64,000 nt of DNA from Anaeromassilibacillus sp. An200 (GTDB lineage: Bacteria > Bacillota > Clostridia > Oscillospirales > Acutalibacteraceae): NCBI RefSeq assembly GCF_002160025.1, contig NZ_NFJU01000009.1, positions 1 to 64,000 on the forward strand, written 5' to 3'. Below the pieces are notes generated by a model. It did not search any database and had not been told where the DNA came from. It was given only the letters and a program-made list of their open reading frames with translations. The position numbers and the translations under genes are program-made. Shown piece by piece: positions 26,051-34,266 of the stretch. Every line of letters begins with the position of its first letter. The first letter of the stretch is position 1.

Positions 26051-26084
26051 GGAAGGTCTCCATGTTTGGAGGCCTTCCTTTTTT
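26051..26084 (+). terminator. Terminator of the two-component operon
   Basis: GGAAGG...CCTTCC stem enclosing CTCC/GGAG, followed by TTTTTT. Confidence 0.87.
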
Positions 26085-26095
26085 GTGCAGCAGAC

Positions 26096-26140
26096 TTGAC
26101 AATTTGAAATATTGTATATATACTATATACACAGTATATA
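26096..26140 (+). promoter_or_regulatory. Promoter and operator of the first GntR/ABC operon
   Basis: TTGACA (26096-26101) and TATACT (26119-26124) with a 17-bp spacer make a near-consensus promoter. The inverted repeat TATATACT/AGTATATA (26117-26124, 26133-26140) covers the -10 and start region. It is likely bound by the GntR protein encoded next. Confidence 0.75.
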
Positions 26141-26180
26141 TACCGTGCCCCTGTCGCGAGGGGGCGAAAGGGTGAAATCC

Positions 26181-26561
26181 TTGAATATTATCATCAGCAA
26201 CAACAGCGGCAAACCGATTTACGAGCAGATTACCCAGCAGATCAAAACGGCAATTTTAAAAGGGGAGCTTTCCCCTGGCGAATCTCTGCCGTCTATGCGT
26301 CTGCTGGCGAAGGAGCTGCGCATCAGCGTGATTACGACAAAGCGCGCTTATGAGGATCTCGAACGGGAGGGTTTTCTGGTGAGCGTGGTGGGCAAGGGAA
26401 GCTTTGTCGCACCGCAGGATCCGGAGCTTTTGCGGGAGGCTCGCCTGCGCGGGGTGCAGGAGCACCTGGAACGCGCCGTCGAGGCTGCCCGGACGGGAAA
26501 TGTTTCTCTTTCGGAGATGCAGGAAATGCTCGTTTTGCTGTACGGGGAGCCGGAGGAATGA
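26181..26561 (+). CDS. GntR-family regulator, YtrA type
   Basis: A 126-residue repressor with an N-terminal winged helix (IYEQITQQIKTAILKGELSP, SLPSMRLLAKELRIS, TTKRAYEDLEREGF) and a short C-terminal tail, as in the YtrA subgroup that controls ABC transporters. TTG 26181 was chosen because AAAGG lies nine bases away and the protein then begins MNIIISN, typical of the group. It is the first gene of an operon with an ATPase and a permease, and a palindrome over the promoter suggests self-repression. Confidence 0.9.
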   Translation: MNIIISNNSGKPIYEQITQQIKTAILKGELSPGESLPSMRLLAKELRISVITTKRAYEDLEREGFLVSVVGKGSFVAPQDPELLREARLRGVQEHLERAVEAARTGNVSLSEMQEMLVLLYGEPEE

Positions 26562-26582
26562 GCCGAAAGGCGGGAGGCACAG

Positions 26583-27449
26583 ATGGAACAGGAGCTGCTT
26601 TTGGTGGACGGTCTGACAAAACGGTATGGAAGCTTTACCCTGGATCAGGTAAGCTTTTCCGTTCCCGGCGGGAGCATAGTGGGATTTATTGGGGAGAACG
26701 GTGCGGGCAAAACCACGACGCTCCGCCTGATTCTCGACGAGATCCCACGCGACGGCGGACGGGTCTCCGTGTTTGGCAGGGACAACCGGGAACAGGGGAG
26801 CGAGGTTCGGGAAGAGATTGGTGTGGTGTTTGATGAATGCCATTTCCATGAAATGTTTACGCCGGGAGAAATCGGGAAAATCCTTTCCCGATGCTACCGG
26901 TGCTGGGATGGGGAACTGTACCGCTCTCTGCTTTCGCGCTTTGCTTTGCCGGAGAAGGGGAAAAGGGTCAAGGAGCTTTCCCGCGGCATGAAGATGAAAC
27001 TGGGGATCGCGGCGGCGCTTGCCCACCATCCCCGCCTCCTTCTGCTCGATGAAGCCACCAGCGGGCTGGATCCCATTGTCCGTGATGAGATGCTGGAGCT
27101 GCTGCAGGAGTTTGTCGGGGACGAGGAGCATGCCATCCTTTTTTCGAGCCACATTACGGAGGATTTGGAGAAGGTGGCGGATTACATCGTATTTCTGCAC
27201 AAAGGGCGTGTGGTGTTTTCCGAGCAGAAGGACACACTGCTCTATGATTGGGGCGTCATCAAGTGCGGCCAGGCGGATTTGTCCCGGATTGACCGGGAGG
27301 ATATTGCCGCGGTGAAAAGCGGCGCGTTTGAGACGCGGGTGCTTACGAAAAATCGGGAGGCGGCGGCACGCAAATACCGCGATCTGACCGTCGACCATAC
27401 CTCCCTCGAGGAAATCATGGTGCTCTATGGAAGGGGAGAGGAGCAATGA
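26583..27449 (+). CDS. ABC transporter ATPase of the GntR-linked operon
   Basis: A 288-residue ATPase. It has Walker A GENGAGKTT, Q-loop VVFDECHF, signature LSRGMKMK (Arg replaces Gly, as often in drug or bacitracin exporters), Walker B LLLDEATSGLD and switch His in SSHITED. The C-terminal 70 residues are an extra domain common in these proteins. It powers the small membrane protein encoded next, which overlaps by four bases. The substrate is unknown; YtrA-controlled exporters often answer cell-wall antibiotics. Confidence 0.93.
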   Translation: MEQELLLVDGLTKRYGSFTLDQVSFSVPGGSIVGFIGENGAGKTTTLRLILDEIPRDGGRVSVFGRDNREQGSEVREEIGVVFDECHFHEMFTPGEIGKILSRCYRCWDGELYRSLLSRFALPEKGKRVKELSRGMKMKLGIAAALAHHPRLLLLDEATSGLDPIVRDEMLELLQEFVGDEEHAILFSSHITEDLEKVADYIVFLHKGRVVFSEQKDTLLYDWGVIKCGQADLSRIDREDIAAVKSGAFETRVLTKNREAAARKYRDLTVDHTSLEEIMVLYGRGEEQ

Positions 27450-28096
27450 AGGGGATTTTATACAAGGATTTGCTGTTGGCATGGAAGAACATGAAATACC
27501 TGCTGCTTGCGTTTGCGTTTTTCGCGCTTGCTCTCGTGTCGCAGTCGCCGCAATCGCGCGCGATGATGGTAGGAATGTATCTGTGCCTGGTCGGCGTGCT
27601 TACCCCACTTTACACGTTCAGCTATGATCGGGCAGCGCGGTGGGATGTGTACGCCCGGTCGCTTCCCCTGAAGCGCTGGCAGATTGTGCTGTCCAAATAT
27701 TTGTTGGGTGTTCTCTTTTTTGCCTGCGGCCTGGGGCTCGGGGGCTGCCTTGCTGTGGTGGTAGGTTTTGGCAGCACAGCGGCGCAGGCGGGGCAGCTGT
27801 TTGCCTCCCTGGCGGGGATGATTCTGGTTGGCCTGCTGATTCTCTCGATTGAGCTTCCGGTTTTTTACCGCTTTGGCCCGGAAAAAGCGCGTCTGATTAT
27901 TATTCTGGTGATTTTTATGCTGGCGTCCCTGCTGGGCGCAAGTATTTCCTTTCGTGAGACGGAGGGAATCGATCTGCTGCTGTTTGTTTTGAACCAGTCT
28001 CCGGTTCTTCCATTTCTGTTTGCGGGTTTGATTGTTTTTATCGGGATCGGTTCTTTTTTTCTCAGTGTGCGCATTTACTCCAAAAGGGGAGAATGA
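27446..28096 (+). CDS. ABC-2 type membrane subunit
   Basis: A 216-residue protein with about six hydrophobic helices and a short cytoplasmic start (MKGILYKDLLLAWKNMKY), typical of ABC-2 permeases linked to YtrA-type regulators. The segment TFSYDRAARWDVYARSLPLK lies between helices two and three and is a family feature. It has no ATPase domain and pairs with the ATPase encoded upstream. Its ATG overlaps the previous stop. After it lies a GC-rich stretch with a short hairpin (28139-28154) and no gene. Confidence 0.87.
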   Translation: MKGILYKDLLLAWKNMKYLLLAFAFFALALVSQSPQSRAMMVGMYLCLVGVLTPLYTFSYDRAARWDVYARSLPLKRWQIVLSKYLLGVLFFACGLGLGGCLAVVVGFGSTAAQAGQLFASLAGMILVGLLILSIELPVFYRFGPEKARLIIILVIFMLASLLGASISFRETEGIDLLLFVLNQSPVLPFLFAGLIVFIGIGSFFLSVRIYSKRGE

Positions 28097-28217
28097 CGCG
28101 GCCGCGGCCCGGCTTTCCCCGAGGGGGAGCGGACACGGCCCGGCATGAGCCGGGAAGAAGGGTGCATGAAATCTGCTTTTTTGCCTGAAAATCCCCCTTT
28201 TTCACCAAAATAGCCGT

Positions 28218-28246
28218 TTGTATCTTTGAGGGTTTTATGCTAAGAT
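28218..28246 (+). promoter_or_regulatory. Promoter of the NfeD/SPFH pair
   Basis: TTGTAT (28218-28223) and TAAGAT (28241-28246) with a 17-bp spacer. Confidence 0.55.
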
Positions 28247-28336
28247 AAGAGCAACATCCAAGGCCGCGGCGTTGGGTGAAAACAGGCGAAGCTCCGGCAA
28301 AGAGTCCGGGCCGCCGGAAAGGAAGGAAGAAGGCAA

Positions 28337-28789
28337 ATGGATATGGGCTGGGCAATTTTCTGGCTGGCTATGATTGTGGTGGCCGTTGTGGTGGAAGCAA
28401 TGACCAATCAGCTGGTTTCTATCTGGTTTGTATTGGGCGGGATTGCCGCACTGATCGCGAATCTCTGCGGTGCGCCGCTGTATGTGCAGTGGATTCTGTT
28501 TGTGGTGGTTTCAGCCATTGCTCTGGTGTGCACAAGGCCGCTTGTCAGAAAACTGACACACTTCCGCCGCCAGGACACCAACGCTGGACGCTGTGTTGGA
28601 CAGATTGCCGTGGTAACGCAGGAGATCAACAACACGGCGGCAGCCGGGCAGGCCAAAGTGCTCGGCAGCATCTGGACCGCCCGATCGGCTCGCGGCACCG
28701 TAATCCCGGCGGGAACGGAGGTTGTCGTGCGCGCCATAGAGGGCGTGAAGATTATCGTGGAGGAGCTCCCCGCCGGCTCACAGATTTAA
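28337..28789 (+). CDS. NfeD-like membrane protein (short form)
   Basis: A 150-residue protein with two to three N-terminal helices and a C-terminal OB-like domain (GQIAVVTQEINN, GTEVVVRAIEGVKIIVE). Short NfeD proteins occur next to SPFH/stomatin proteins and are thought to help organise membrane microdomains. The SPFH gene follows 19 bp later, so the two form an operon. The start ATG has AAGGAAGAAGG upstream. It lacks the protease domain of long NfeD proteins. Confidence 0.88.
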   Translation: MDMGWAIFWLAMIVVAVVVEAMTNQLVSIWFVLGGIAALIANLCGAPLYVQWILFVVVSAIALVCTRPLVRKLTHFRRQDTNAGRCVGQIAVVTQEINNTAAAGQAKVLGSIWTARSARGTVIPAGTEVVVRAIEGVKIIVEELPAGSQI

Positions 28790-28808
28790 CAGAGGAGGAA
28801 TATACCGC

Positions 28809-29717
28809 ATGTGGCCATTATATGTATTTCTGGCATTTGTGATCATCCTGATCATCGTGGTGATCAGCAATGTGAAGGTGGTTCCGCAGGCATATGCCTA
28901 TGTCATGGAGCGCTTCGGCGCCTATAGTGCGACATGGGAAACCGGCCTGCACGTGAAAATCCCGTTTATTGACCGGATTTCCAAGAAGGTTTCCCTCAAG
29001 GAGCAGGTTATCGATTTCCCGCCGCAGCCCGTGATCACGAAGGATAACGCGACGATCCAGATCGATACCGTTGTGTATTTCCAGATCACCGACCCGAAGC
29101 TGTATGCTTACGGTGTGGAGCGCCCGATCTCCGCGATTGAGAATCTGACCGCGACCACCCTGCGCAACATCATCGGTGAACTCGAGCTCGACGCCAGCCT
29201 GACGTCTCGTGACATCATCAACACGAAGATCCGTCAGATCCTCGACGAAGCAACCGATGCCTGGGGTATCAAGGTCAACCGTGTGGAGCTCAAGAACATC
29301 ATCCCGCCTCCGGAAATCCAGAACGCGATGGAGAAGCAGATGAAGGCTGTGCGTGAAAAGCGCGCCGTCGTTACGGAGGCCGAGGGTACCAAGCAGAGCG
29401 CCATTCTGGTGGCGGAAGGCGAGAAGGAATCCACCATTCTGCGCGCCGAGGCGAAGAAGGAAGCCCGCATCCGTGAGGCAGAGGGTGAAGCACAGGCTAT
29501 TCTGGCTGTGCAGCAGGCTTTGGCGGACAGTCTCCGCATGCTCAATGAAGCCGCTCCGTCGGATCGCGTCATCGCGCTCAAGAGCCTGGAAGCCTTCCAG
29601 AAGGCTGCGGACGGCAAGGCGACAAAGATCATTATCCCGTCCGAGATTCAGTCTCTGGCCGGGCTGGCCACTTCCGTCAAGGAGCTGATCTCCGACAGCA
29701 GCACTTCGCGCTCTTAA
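28809..29717 (+). CDS. SPFH/stomatin-like membrane scaffold protein (QmcA type)
   Basis: A 302-residue protein with one N-terminal membrane helix, an SPFH domain (VPQAYAYVMERFGAYSATWE to about residue 170) and a helical Ala/Glu-rich tail with AEGTKQSAILVAEGEKES. Such proteins form ring- or cage-like assemblies on the membrane and recruit partners, often FtsH or NfeD. NfeD is encoded directly before; an FtsH is encoded at 48812 in this window, but linkage is not shown. AGAGGAGG precedes the ATG. Confidence 0.93.
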   Translation: MWPLYVFLAFVIILIIVVISNVKVVPQAYAYVMERFGAYSATWETGLHVKIPFIDRISKKVSLKEQVIDFPPQPVITKDNATIQIDTVVYFQITDPKLYAYGVERPISAIENLTATTLRNIIGELELDASLTSRDIINTKIRQILDEATDAWGIKVNRVELKNIIPPPEIQNAMEKQMKAVREKRAVVTEAEGTKQSAILVAEGEKESTILRAEAKKEARIREAEGEAQAILAVQQALADSLRMLNEAAPSDRVIALKSLEAFQKAADGKATKIIIPSEIQSLAGLATSVKELISDSSTSRS

Positions 29718-29790
29718 GAGTCAGAATTCACAAAAAGCGCGGGGGAGGTCCCCACTTCCCCCATTTCTTCCACGAATTCAGCAAAACTGC

Positions 29791-29819
29791 TTGAATTTAC
29801 AGCGCGTTTATCCTAAAAT
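29791..29819 (+). promoter_or_regulatory. Promoter of the purine operon
   Basis: TTGAAT (29791-29796) and TAAAAT (29814-29819) with a 17-bp spacer. It is followed by a leader of about 225 nt before purE. Confidence 0.65.
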
Positions 29820-29881
29820 AAAGAGAGATAAATAAGCTTCTTCGGGAAAACCGGGGAAATGATGCTGGAGGGAAGAGCGCG

Positions 29882-29941
29882 ATGGGGAATTGGTTTCTGT
29901 GTCGTTCCGCAGAGCCGCATTGCGTCAACTTCATCTTGTGA
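29882..29941 (+). CDS. Possible 19-residue leader peptide before the purE terminator
   Basis: ATG at 29882 has GGAGGG nine bases upstream, a better ribosome site than that of purE. The frame encodes 19 residues, begins MGNWFLCRSAEP and ends with TGA at 29939-29941, one base before a terminator-type structure. The position fits translation-coupled attenuation, but no run of a single codon points to the sensed molecule. It could also be chance within an RNA-only regulatory element. The stretch 29718-30053 has no other gene. Confidence 0.35.
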   Translation: MGNWFLCRSAEPHCVNFIL

Positions 29942-30001
29942 CCGGAAACCGGGCAGGCTGCGCAGCAATCCATGCCGCAGCCTGCTTTCTTTTGTTTCCG
30001 G
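29942..30001 (+). terminator. Terminator in the purE leader (attenuator candidate)
   Basis: Inner stem GCAGGCTGCG (29953-29962) with CGCAGCCTGC (29976-29985), followed by TTTCTTTT. An outer stem CCGGAAAC (29942-29949) with GTTTCCGG (29994-30001) can enclose it. It lies between the promoter and purE, so transcription into the operon must pass it. Confidence 0.75.
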
Positions 30002-30053
30002 GTGATTCCCGTTTCCCGCAGGGGAAGCATGCAGAAGAGAAAGGAAGATGTCT

Positions 30054-30551
30054 GTGAAAAAGGTAGCCGTCATCATGGGGAGCGACAGCGATTTTCCGGT
30101 GGTAACTCCCGCCATCAAGCGTCTCAAGGAGTTTGGAATCCCGGTGGAGGTCCGTGTGATGTCCGCCCACAGAACGCCTGACGCCGCCGCGTCGTTTTCG
30201 GCAAACGCTGTGAAGGACGGCTTCGGCGTGATCATTGCCGCAGCGGGAAAGGCCGCGCATCTGGCGGGTGTTCTCGCCGCGCACACCACTCTGCCGGTCA
30301 TCGGCATCCCTGTCAAGTCCTCCACCCTCGACGGCCTGGATGCCCTGCTCGCCACGGTGCAGATGCCCAGCGGGATCCCGGTGGCCACCGTTGCGATTGA
30401 CGGCGCGGACAATGCCGCTATCCTGGCGGCCCAGATGCTGGCTCTTTCCGACGAGGGCCTTGCCGCCCGCCTGCTGGAAATGAAGAAGAGCATGGCTGAG
30501 GGCGTGGAAAAGAAGAATGCCGCTTTGCAGGAAAAGGTAGCGCTGCTCTAA
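30054..30551 (+). CDS. purE: PurE: N5-carboxyaminoimidazole ribonucleotide mutase
   Basis: A 165-residue PurE that converts N5-CAIR to CAIR in purine synthesis. Motifs are [21 protein letters not shown] with the active His, [17 protein letters not shown] and [17 protein letters not shown]. In class I enzymes the loop is usually GAAHLPG; here GKAAHLAG is seen, closer to the class II (direct carboxylase) or divergent forms, so the exact substrate (N5-CAIR or AIR) is open. No purK lies here. GTG 30054 has AAGGAAG at good spacing; ATG 30048 is too close to it. It is the first gene of the operon. Confidence 0.94.
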   Translation: MKKVAVIMGSDSDFPVVTPAIKRLKEFGIPVEVRVMSAHRTPDAAASFSANAVKDGFGVIIAAAGKAAHLAGVLAAHTTLPVIGIPVKSSTLDGLDALLATVQMPSGIPVATVAIDGADNAAILAAQMLALSDEGLAARLLEMKKSMAEGVEKKNAALQEKVALL

Positions 30552-30585
30552 GCGCACCAGAACGAAAACGGGAGGAATTGGATTC

Positions 30586-31626
30586 ATGAATGAGAAAAGC
30601 TACAGCAACAGCTATAAAGCGGCCGGCGTCGACGTGACCGCCGGCTACAAGGCCGTAGAGCTCATGAAAGAGCATGTGAAGCGTACCAACATCCCCGGCG
30701 TCCTGTCCGGCATCGGCGGCTTCGGCGGCCTGTTCCAACCGGAGATCGGCGGTATGAAGGAGCCTGTCCTTGTCAGCGGCACCGACGGAGTGGGTACGAA
30801 GCTCAAGATTGCCATGCTGCTGGACAAGCACGATACGATCGGTATTGACGCGGTGGCAATGTGCGTCAACGATGTGGTGTGCTGCGGCGCCCAGCCCCTG
30901 TTCTTCCTTGATTACATCGCATGCGGAAAGAACGTGCCGGAAAAGATTGCGCAGATTGTGGCCGGTGTGGCGGAGGGCTGCGTACAGTCCGGCTGCGCCC
31001 TGATCGGCGGCGAGACGGCGGAGCACCCCGGCATGATGCCGGACGACGACTACGATGTGGCCGGCTTTACCGTGGGCATTGTGGACAAGGAGAAGATTCT
31101 GGACGGAAGCACCATGCAGGCAGGCGACGCCCTGATCGGCCTGGCTTCCACAGGCGTTCACTCGAACGGCTTCAGCCTGGTTCGCAAGGTGTTCAATCTG
31201 AGCGAAAAGAACATCAATCTGTATGTGGGTGAGCTGGGCGCCACGCTGGGCGAAACGCTGCTGACTCCGACAAAGATTTATGTGAAGCCGGTTCTCTCCG
31301 TGCTGAAAAACCATACCGTGCGCGCGATCTCCCATGTGACCGGCGGCGGCTTCTATGAGAATATTCCGCGCATGATGAAGGATGGACTCACTGCGAAAAT
31401 TGAGCTGGCCTCTTTCCCGAAGCTGCCGATCTTCTCGCTGCTCCAGCAGCAGGGCAAGATCCCGGAGCGCGACATGTACAACACCTTCAACATGGGCATC
31501 GGCATGTGCATGGTGGTGCCGAAGGAGGAGACCGACGCGGTTCTGGCGGATCTCAAGGCCTCCGGTTCCGACGCATACCTCATCGGTGAGGTGGTCGAAG
31601 GCGAGGAGGGCGTGATCCTGTGCTGA
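30586..31626 (+). CDS. purM: PurM: AIR synthetase
   Basis: A 346-residue phosphoribosylformylglycinamidine cyclo-ligase, which closes the imidazole ring with ATP. Family motifs are [15 protein letters not shown] at the start, [45 protein letters not shown], and [12 protein letters not shown]. Length is normal for a single-domain PurM. GGGAGGAATTG precedes the ATG. It lies 34 bp after purE, and its stop overlaps the purN start. Confidence 0.97.
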   Translation: MNEKSYSNSYKAAGVDVTAGYKAVELMKEHVKRTNIPGVLSGIGGFGGLFQPEIGGMKEPVLVSGTDGVGTKLKIAMLLDKHDTIGIDAVAMCVNDVVCCGAQPLFFLDYIACGKNVPEKIAQIVAGVAEGCVQSGCALIGGETAEHPGMMPDDDYDVAGFTVGIVDKEKILDGSTMQAGDALIGLASTGVHSNGFSLVRKVFNLSEKNINLYVGELGATLGETLLTPTKIYVKPVLSVLKNHTVRAISHVTGGGFYENIPRMMKDGLTAKIELASFPKLPIFSLLQQQGKIPERDMYNTFNMGIGMCMVVPKEETDAVLADLKASGSDAYLIGEVVEGEEGVILC

Positions 31627-32249
31627 ACATCGCGGTGCTTGTCTCCGGCGGCGGAACCAATTTGCAGGCGCTGATCGACGCACAGCAGAGGGGCGAAATT
31701 CCGCAGGGGCGGATTGCCCTTGTTCTGGCCAGCAAGCCCGGCGTGTATGCTCTGGAACGGGCAAAGCAGGCGGGAATCCCTTCGGATGTGCTGGTGCGGC
31801 GCGAGTTCCCGACACAGGAAGCGTATGACGAGGCGCTGATCGGAAAGCTGGAAGCGGCGGGAACCGATCTGGTGATCCTCGCGGGATTTCTTACGATTAT
31901 CAGCGAGACGGTGGTTAACCGTTTTGAGAACAGAATCATCAACGTGCACCCATCGCTCATTCCCTCCTTCTGTGGGGAGGGCTACTACGGCCTTCGCGTT
32001 CATGAGGAAGCGCTGTGCCGCGGCGTGAAGGTGACGGGTGCAACCGTCCATTTCGTTAACAACGTGTGTGACGGCGGCCCGATCATTCTCCAGCGTGCCG
32101 TGGAGGTGCAGGAAGGGGATACCCCCGAGACGCTGCAGCGGCGTGTGATGGAGGAAGCCGAGTGGAAGCTGCTGCCGAAGGCGGCCGCTCTGTTCTGCGA
32201 GGGCAGGCTTTCGGTGGAAAACGGCGTAGTGCATTGCAGGGAGGAGTAA
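31620..32249 (+). CDS. purN: PurN: glycinamide ribonucleotide formyltransferase
   Basis: A 209-residue enzyme that transfers a formyl group from 10-formyl-THF to GAR. Motifs are [16 protein letters not shown], the active site [18 protein letters not shown] (HPSLIPSF with the catalytic His), and [18 protein letters not shown] with the catalytic Asp. It starts with GTG 31620 inside the end of purM, so translation is coupled. The order purM-purN is usual in Firmicutes. Confidence 0.97.
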   Translation: MLNIAVLVSGGGTNLQALIDAQQRGEIPQGRIALVLASKPGVYALERAKQAGIPSDVLVRREFPTQEAYDEALIGKLEAAGTDLVILAGFLTIISETVVNRFENRIINVHPSLIPSFCGEGYYGLRVHEEALCRGVKVTGATVHFVNNVCDGGPIILQRAVEVQEGDTPETLQRRVMEEAEWKLLPKAAALFCEGRLSVENGVVHCREE

Positions 32250-32256
32250 AAAGCGT

Positions 32257-32964
32257 ATGAAGAGAAAGGATATGAAGGCGGAGATCGCCTCAACAAGCTA
32301 TCCGGGCCGCGGCATCCTGATCGGCCGCAGCGAGGATGGGAAAAAAGCTGTCATCGCGTATTTCATCATGGGGCGCAGTGAAAACAGCCGCAACCGCGTC
32401 TTTGAGCTGGTGGGCGACGATCTGAGAACCCGTGCGTTTGACGAGAGCAAGATGCAGGATCCGTCCCTCGTCATTTACAATGCTGTGCGCGTGCTCGATG
32501 ATACCACGATCGTGACAAACGGCGACCAGACCGACACGATCTACGATTTTCTCGCGGCGGGCAAGACGTGGGAGGAAGCCCTGCGCACCCGTACCTTCGA
32601 GCCGGACGGCCCGAATTTTACCCCCCGCATTTCCGGCGTGGTCTGCAACAAGACGGGCGCGTACCGTCTTTCGATCCTCAAGAGTGATGACAATGACGAG
32701 TCCTCGGCACAGCGCTTTTTCTTTGAATATCCGCAGCCGAAGGCGGGCGAGGGCCATTTCATTCATACCTACATGGGAGACGGCAACCCGCTGCCTTCCT
32801 ACGAGGGAGAGCCGACCCCGGTGACCGTGTGCGGCGATTTGGCGCAGTTCACGGAGGATATCTGGCAGTCGCTGGATTCGGACAACAAGATTTCCCTTTT
32901 CACCCGCTTCATCGATCTCGAAACCGGCAAGTGGGAGACGGAAATCCGCAACAAGAACCAGTAA
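32257..32964 (+). CDS. IMP cyclohydrolase (PurO-type, stand-alone)
   Basis: A 235-residue protein of the stand-alone IMP cyclohydrolase family: YPGRGILIGRSEDGKKAVIA, YFIMGRSENSRNR and the segment EPDGPNFTPRISGV. It closes FAICAR to IMP, the last step of the pathway. In most bacteria this step is done by the N-terminal domain of PurH; here that domain is absent, and the formyltransferase is encoded separately next. GGGAGGAG precedes ATG 32257, seven bases after purN. Confidence 0.9.
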   Translation: MKRKDMKAEIASTSYPGRGILIGRSEDGKKAVIAYFIMGRSENSRNRVFELVGDDLRTRAFDESKMQDPSLVIYNAVRVLDDTTIVTNGDQTDTIYDFLAAGKTWEEALRTRTFEPDGPNFTPRISGVVCNKTGAYRLSILKSDDNDESSAQRFFFEYPQPKAGEGHFIHTYMGDGNPLPSYEGEPTPVTVCGDLAQFTEDIWQSLDSDNKISLFTRFIDLETGKWETEIRNKNQ

Positions 32965-32992
32965 GAAAATTCGATTGGATGGAGGAATCAGG

Positions 32993-34171
32993 ATGTCTCA
33001 GGAATTGATGCTCAAATACGGATGCAACCCGAATCAGAAGCCGTCCCGGATTTTCATGCAGGACGGCAGGGATCTGCCGATTGAGGTGCTCAACGGCCGC
33101 CCCGGCTATATCAACTTTCTCGACGCTTTCAACAGCTGGCAGCTCGTGCGTGAACTCAAGGAAGCCACCGGCCTGCCGGCCGCTGCGTCCTTTAAGCACG
33201 TCAGCCCGGCGGGTGCGGCTGTGGCCGTGCCGATGAGCGACACGCTCAAGAAGATTTATTTCGTCGACGATCTGGAGCTTTCCCCGATCGCGACGGCTTA
33301 CGCCCGTGCCCGCGGCGCGGACCGTATGTCCTCCTACGGCGACTGGGTTGCTCTCTCCGACGTGTGTGACAAGGAGACGGCTACCCTTCTCGCGCGCGAG
33401 GTTTCAGACGGCATCATTGCCCCCGGCTATACGGACGAAGCCCTGGAGATTCTCAAGACGAAGCGCAAGGGTACCTACAACGTGGTGAAGATCGATCCCG
33501 ATTACCGTCCGGCTCCGGTGGAGCACAAGGATGTGTTCGGCGTGACCTTTGAGCAGGGCCGCAACGAGCTGAAAATCGACGCGGAGCTGCTGAAAAACAT
33601 CGTTACGGAGAAGAAGGATCTGCCGGAGGAAGCCAAGCGCGACCTGATCATCTCGCTGATCGCTCTCAAATACACGCAGTCGAACTCCGTCTGCTACGCG
33701 AAGGACGGACAGGCCATCGGCATCGGCGCGGGCCAGCAGAGCCGTATCCACTGCACGCGTCTTGCTGGCAACAAGGCCGATATCTGGTATCTGCGCCAGC
33801 ATCCGAAGGTGCTCGGCCTGAAATTCAAGGAGGGTATCCGCCGTCCCGACCGCGACAACACGATTGACGTCTACATCTCCGACGAGTATATGGATGTGCT
33901 GGCCGATGGCGTGTGGGAGCAGTTCTTTGCGGAGAAGCCGGAGGTGCTGACCCGTGAGGAGAAGCGCGCATGGCTGGACACGATGACCGGTGTTTCCCTC
34001 GGCTCCGACGCGTTCTTCCCGTTTGGGGACAATATCGAGCGCGCCCGCAAGAGCGGCGTGCAGTATGTGGCGGAGCCGGGCGGCTCCATCCGCGATGACC
34101 ACGTTATTGACACCTGCAACAAATACGGCATGGTTATGGCCTTCATTGGCCTGCGCCTGTTCCATCACTAA
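32993..34171 (+). CDS. AICAR formyltransferase, stand-alone (PurH C-terminal domain)
   Basis: A 392-residue enzyme that formylates AICAR with 10-formyl-THF. It matches only the formyltransferase half of PurH: LKYGCNPNQKPS at the start, AASFKHVSPAGAAVA with the catalytic Lys-His, and QSNSVCYAKDGQAIGIGAGQ near the middle. No methylglyoxal-synthase-like domain is present, in line with the separate cyclohydrolase gene upstream. GGAGG before ATG 32993 fixes the start; an upstream in-frame ATG at 32975 has no ribosome site. Confidence 0.94.
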   Translation: MSQELMLKYGCNPNQKPSRIFMQDGRDLPIEVLNGRPGYINFLDAFNSWQLVRELKEATGLPAAASFKHVSPAGAAVAVPMSDTLKKIYFVDDLELSPIATAYARARGADRMSSYGDWVALSDVCDKETATLLAREVSDGIIAPGYTDEALEILKTKRKGTYNVVKIDPDYRPAPVEHKDVFGVTFEQGRNELKIDAELLKNIVTEKKDLPEEAKRDLIISLIALKYTQSNSVCYAKDGQAIGIGAGQQSRIHCTRLAGNKADIWYLRQHPKVLGLKFKEGIRRPDRDNTIDVYISDEYMDVLADGVWEQFFAEKPEVLTREEKRAWLDTMTGVSLGSDAFFPFGDNIERARKSGVQYVAEPGGSIRDDHVIDTCNKYGMVMAFIGLRLFHH

Positions 34172-34185
34172 GCGTAAATATGCCG

Positions 34186-34241
34186 GGGTTTCCCGTCCGG
34201 AGCGCGCCCGCATGGCTCACTCTGCGGCGGGAAGCCCTTTT
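34186..34241 (+). terminator. Hairpin between AICAR formyltransferase and purD
   Basis: GGGTTTCCCG (34186-34195) pairs with CGGGAAGCCC (34228-34237), then TTTTCTG. A large loop makes it a partial terminator that could lower purD expression. Confidence 0.45.
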
Positions 34242-34266
34242 CTGTGAAGAAGGAGGAAACCGTTTC

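Noticed and set aside
29820-30047. Purine or ykkC-type (PRPP/ppGpp/guanidine) riboswitch before purE
   Set aside because: None of the conserved loop sequences I know could be found; kept as an unclassified leader.
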